Assembly (NCBI RefSeq): GCF_009650435.1
Contig: NZ_VVIP01000057.1
Coordinates: 1-64,000, forward strand
DNA from: Foetidibacter luteolus
GTDB lineage: Bacteria > Bacteroidota > Bacteroidia > Chitinophagales > Chitinophagaceae
DNA length: 64,000 nt
Reading direction: 5' to 3'
Shown here: positions 62,170 through 64,000 of the stretch, in pieces
Layout: each line of letters opens with the position of its first letter
Numbering within the stretch: position 1 is the stretch's first letter
Notes under the pieces: generated by a model
Database searches by the model: none
Told to the model about the DNA's origin: nothing
Seen by the model: the letters and a program-made list of their open reading frames with translations, nothing else
Position numbers and translations under genes: made by a program

Positions 62170-63495
62170 CTACTCCTGGCTCATCTTTCTAACCAGCGGC
62201 AAAGTAAGCAACTGTAATATGGCTACGGCAAGGGGTATGTAACGCTGTGCGGACTCCTTACTTACATAAAAGAATACAAAACAAAATATGCCTATCGTTA
62301 GCAGCCGGCCCAACTCTGTAAAAAGCTCCGAATTAAAGATGTAAGCATATTCGTCCCGGTTTTCAATAGCCTTGCTAACATCTACACTGCGCATACGTAT
62401 GGCCACATACACAAACGCGTTAAGTATGTAGGTAAGTTTATTGAAAGCATAAAATGTAAGCACACCGTTTTGCCCAAAGTCAACAGCCAAAAAGGTAGTG
62501 CCTATTAACAGCGATGTAACGCTTGCAGTAAGCAGGTAAACACGGTGCCGCGGTTTTGTATAACGGCCCATCAGGTAAACAGGCAATGTGCTAAGCGCCA
62601 CGCTAATAGTTTCAATGGTGCCCAGCGTATCTTCAGCGCCAACAAACATCAGTATCAATATAGGCGGTATGGTATAGGTTGCCCCTTCCGTAAGGCCTTC
62701 AAAAATGTTTACTAGGCTTTGCCTGTTCCAGCGGCGGTTGTATTTAAAGAATACAAATTTCTTAAGCGGTACGGTTTGGTAACGCCCCTGCATAATGTTC
62801 CATGCGGAGAAAAGAAATAGTGCCGTAACCACCACAAACAGCATTTTATACTGCCCGAGGTTGGCAAGGCCCGTACTGCTTTCTGTGGCCACCATAATAC
62901 CGAATATTACCGGCGCCAGTAGTTGCCCTATGGTCATAAGGGTAGAATCAATGCCACCCATATAATTACGGTCTTTGTTTTCGGTACTTAGTATGGTCAT
63001 ATAATGGCGGTTACTCCAGTACATGCCATTACCCATGCCGGTAAAAAAACCGGTTATAATAATAAAAGTTACCGTGGGGTTGTTATTAAACAATAGGGGT
63101 ATAAAAGAGCAGGCATTAAACAGCATCCCTACAGAATACAGGTAATTAACCCTAACTTTTTTCAACAGCATACCGGTAACAAAAAAGCCAACCGTAGTAC
63201 CCAGGTAAGCGCCGAAATAATTAATCATATTGTAAAAAATATCGCCGCTTTTCAGCCGGAATATAAAAGATGCGCTTACCAGCCCCACTATGCCATTGGT
63301 AATAATGTAAACAAAATTGCTCACCAGCAACCGGCGGCAGGCTACAGACAGGGTTTTAAACTTGGCTATCTCGCCGGTTATGTAGCGCAGTATAAAGTTG
63401 CCATACAAGCCTTTGGTACTGATAACCGGGCCCGGCGCAGGCATTTCTGCGGCAGCCACAACAGGCTCATCCTCATGGGTAATGTTTGTTTTCAT
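62170..63495 (-). CDS. MFS transporter
   Basis: A 441-residue protein with 12 predicted membrane helices arranged 6+6 after a 45-residue cytoplasmic N-terminus rich in acidic residues and alanine. Recognisable parts are FVTGMLLKKVRVNYLYSVGM (loop 2-3 of the major facilitator fold), GFFTGMGNGMYWSNRHYM and GRYTKPRHRVYLL (loop 8-9). It resembles YqgE-like MFS proteins; the substrate is unknown. It is separated by 27 bases from the kinase remnant. Confidence 0.85.
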   Translation of the reverse strand: MKTNITHEDEPVVAAAEMPAPGPVISTKGLYGNFILRYITGEIAKFKTLSVACRRLLVSNFVYIITNGIVGLVSASFIFRLKSGDIFYNMINYFGAYLGTTVGFFVTGMLLKKVRVNYLYSVGMLFNACSFIPLLFNNNPTVTFIIITGFFTGMGNGMYWSNRHYMTILSTENKDRNYMGGIDSTLMTIGQLLAPVIFGIMVATESSTGLANLGQYKMLFVVVTALFLFSAWNIMQGRYQTVPLKKFVFFKYNRRWNRQSLVNIFEGLTEGATYTIPPILILMFVGAEDTLGTIETISVALSTLPVYLMGRYTKPRHRVYLLTASVTSLLIGTTFLAVDFGQNGVLTFYAFNKLTYILNAFVYVAIRMRSVDVSKAIENRDEYAYIFNSELFTELGRLLTIGIFCFVFFYVSKESAQRYIPLAVAILQLLTLPLVRKMSQE

Positions 63496-63746
63496 AACAG
63501 GGCAGATTAACTGTAAAATATTAAGCGTTAAAAAATAATCAGTTAATGCTCTTTGGAAAGTAGTATGTGCAGTATAAAGCGATAAGGGTACATGGCAGGC
63601 TGAAGAAAAGCAAATGGCACGGTTTCGTTATCTCTGTTTGATTGCTTTTGTAAATAAATGATTTTTTTAGATAACAGCGTCTGTTGCCACAAAGAAAATT
63701 TTTACCGGGTAATTATCTTCAACATCATTTAAATACCAGCGACGGT

Positions 63747-63830
63747 TTTTTATGGCATCTTCGTTGCGTCGCAATCCGTTCATCGTCCGGTTCATTGTGC
63801 ATCTTTTCAGACCCGGGTAGATTAGACCAA
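63747..63830 (+). repeat. Dispersed TTGCGTCGCA-family repeat, copy 11 (subfamily B)
   Basis: ttttttatggcatcttc, core at 63763-63772, atccgttcatcgtccggttc, catcttttcagacccggg and tag. It is the twin of the copy at 48995. It lies in the 431-base gap between the MFS gene and the sigma factor gene; the rest of the gap shows no other feature. Confidence 0.78.
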
Positions 63831-63926
63831 TTGGGCGGCTTAAACAACCTGCAGCAAAAAATTTCTCCGCCACTGTGATTTTTGAGTACTTTCTGCGAAT
63901 AATAAGTAAAGCACAATTAAGGCAGT

Positions 63927-64000
63927 ATGGGCAACGCTTTTAATGAAGCACAATTTTTAGAACTGGTACAGCAAAATAGCGGCATACTGTACAAGGTTTG
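63927..64000 (+). CDS. ECF-type sigma factor (partial, cut by window end)
   Basis: Only 24 codons are present: GNAFNEAQFLELVQQNSG and then ILYKV. This matches the start of region 2 of many Bacteroidota ECF sigma-70 factors, where a short acidic leader precedes FxxLVxxNxGxIYKV. The gene continues beyond the window, so the assignment rests on little sequence. Confidence 0.6.
   Translation, partial: MGNAFNEAQFLELVQQNSGILYKV

Overview
The window looks like chromosomal DNA of a member of the Bacteroidota, most likely the family Chitinophagaceae. This rests on promoter-like TAnnTTTG boxes (for example 1241-1248, 5033-5040, 44143-44150), almost no Shine-Dalgarno sequences, several TTG starts, and gene families typical of the phylum: LytTR/LytS pairs, SusC-free GH43 and GH63-like glycosidases, DUF1080 and ThuA proteins, PepSY-like secreted proteins, and AraC regulators with a ferredoxin-like front end. 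No rRNA, tRNA, CRISPR array, transposase or integrase gene was recognised.

Layout. 1-15000 is mostly core and secreted metabolism: ddl, a PASTA protein and a rhodanese, a Nudix hydrolase, a ThuA / Gfo-Idh-MocA / DUF1080 keto-sugar group, a membrane TIR protein next to a protein ending in an Im9-like immunity domain, and a tricorn-type peptidase. 15000-26500 is a visibly AT-rich accessory block. It holds mainly single-gene units (unknown proteins, a serine hydrolase, an Mrr endonuclease, a Crp/Fnr regulator, an LprI-like protein) separated by repeated spacers. Four copies of one spacer end in a promoter-like sequence that points into the next gene, and two genes are followed by an attC-like palindrome. 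One part of the block is a decayed tandem duplication of regulator plus secreted barrel-like protein.

26500-48800 returns to a core-like composition: small membrane proteins, NTF2-like and VOC proteins, GH43, metallophosphoesterase, BamA-like barrel, acetyltransferase, GH63-like glucosidase with an SDR, MazG, Dtd, ArfB, a flippase, TrmD, adenine deaminase and a PAS sensor. 48800-64000 has an O-methyltransferase, a LytTR/LytS two-component system, a BioF-like synthase, PEP carboxylase, a formylglycine-generating-type enzyme, an AraC regulator, a response regulator beside a ruined histidine kinase, an MFS transporter and the start of a sigma factor.

At least three families of dispersed intergenic repeats run through the whole window: one with core TTGCGTCGCA (11 copies), one hairpin-rich family with AGCGGAAAGCCCGAC (six copies or variants), and one palindromic family with TTCGACAGGCTCA (three copies). 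They account for most of the long non-coding stretches outside the accessory block. All functional statements are inferences from reading the sequence; no database search was run.
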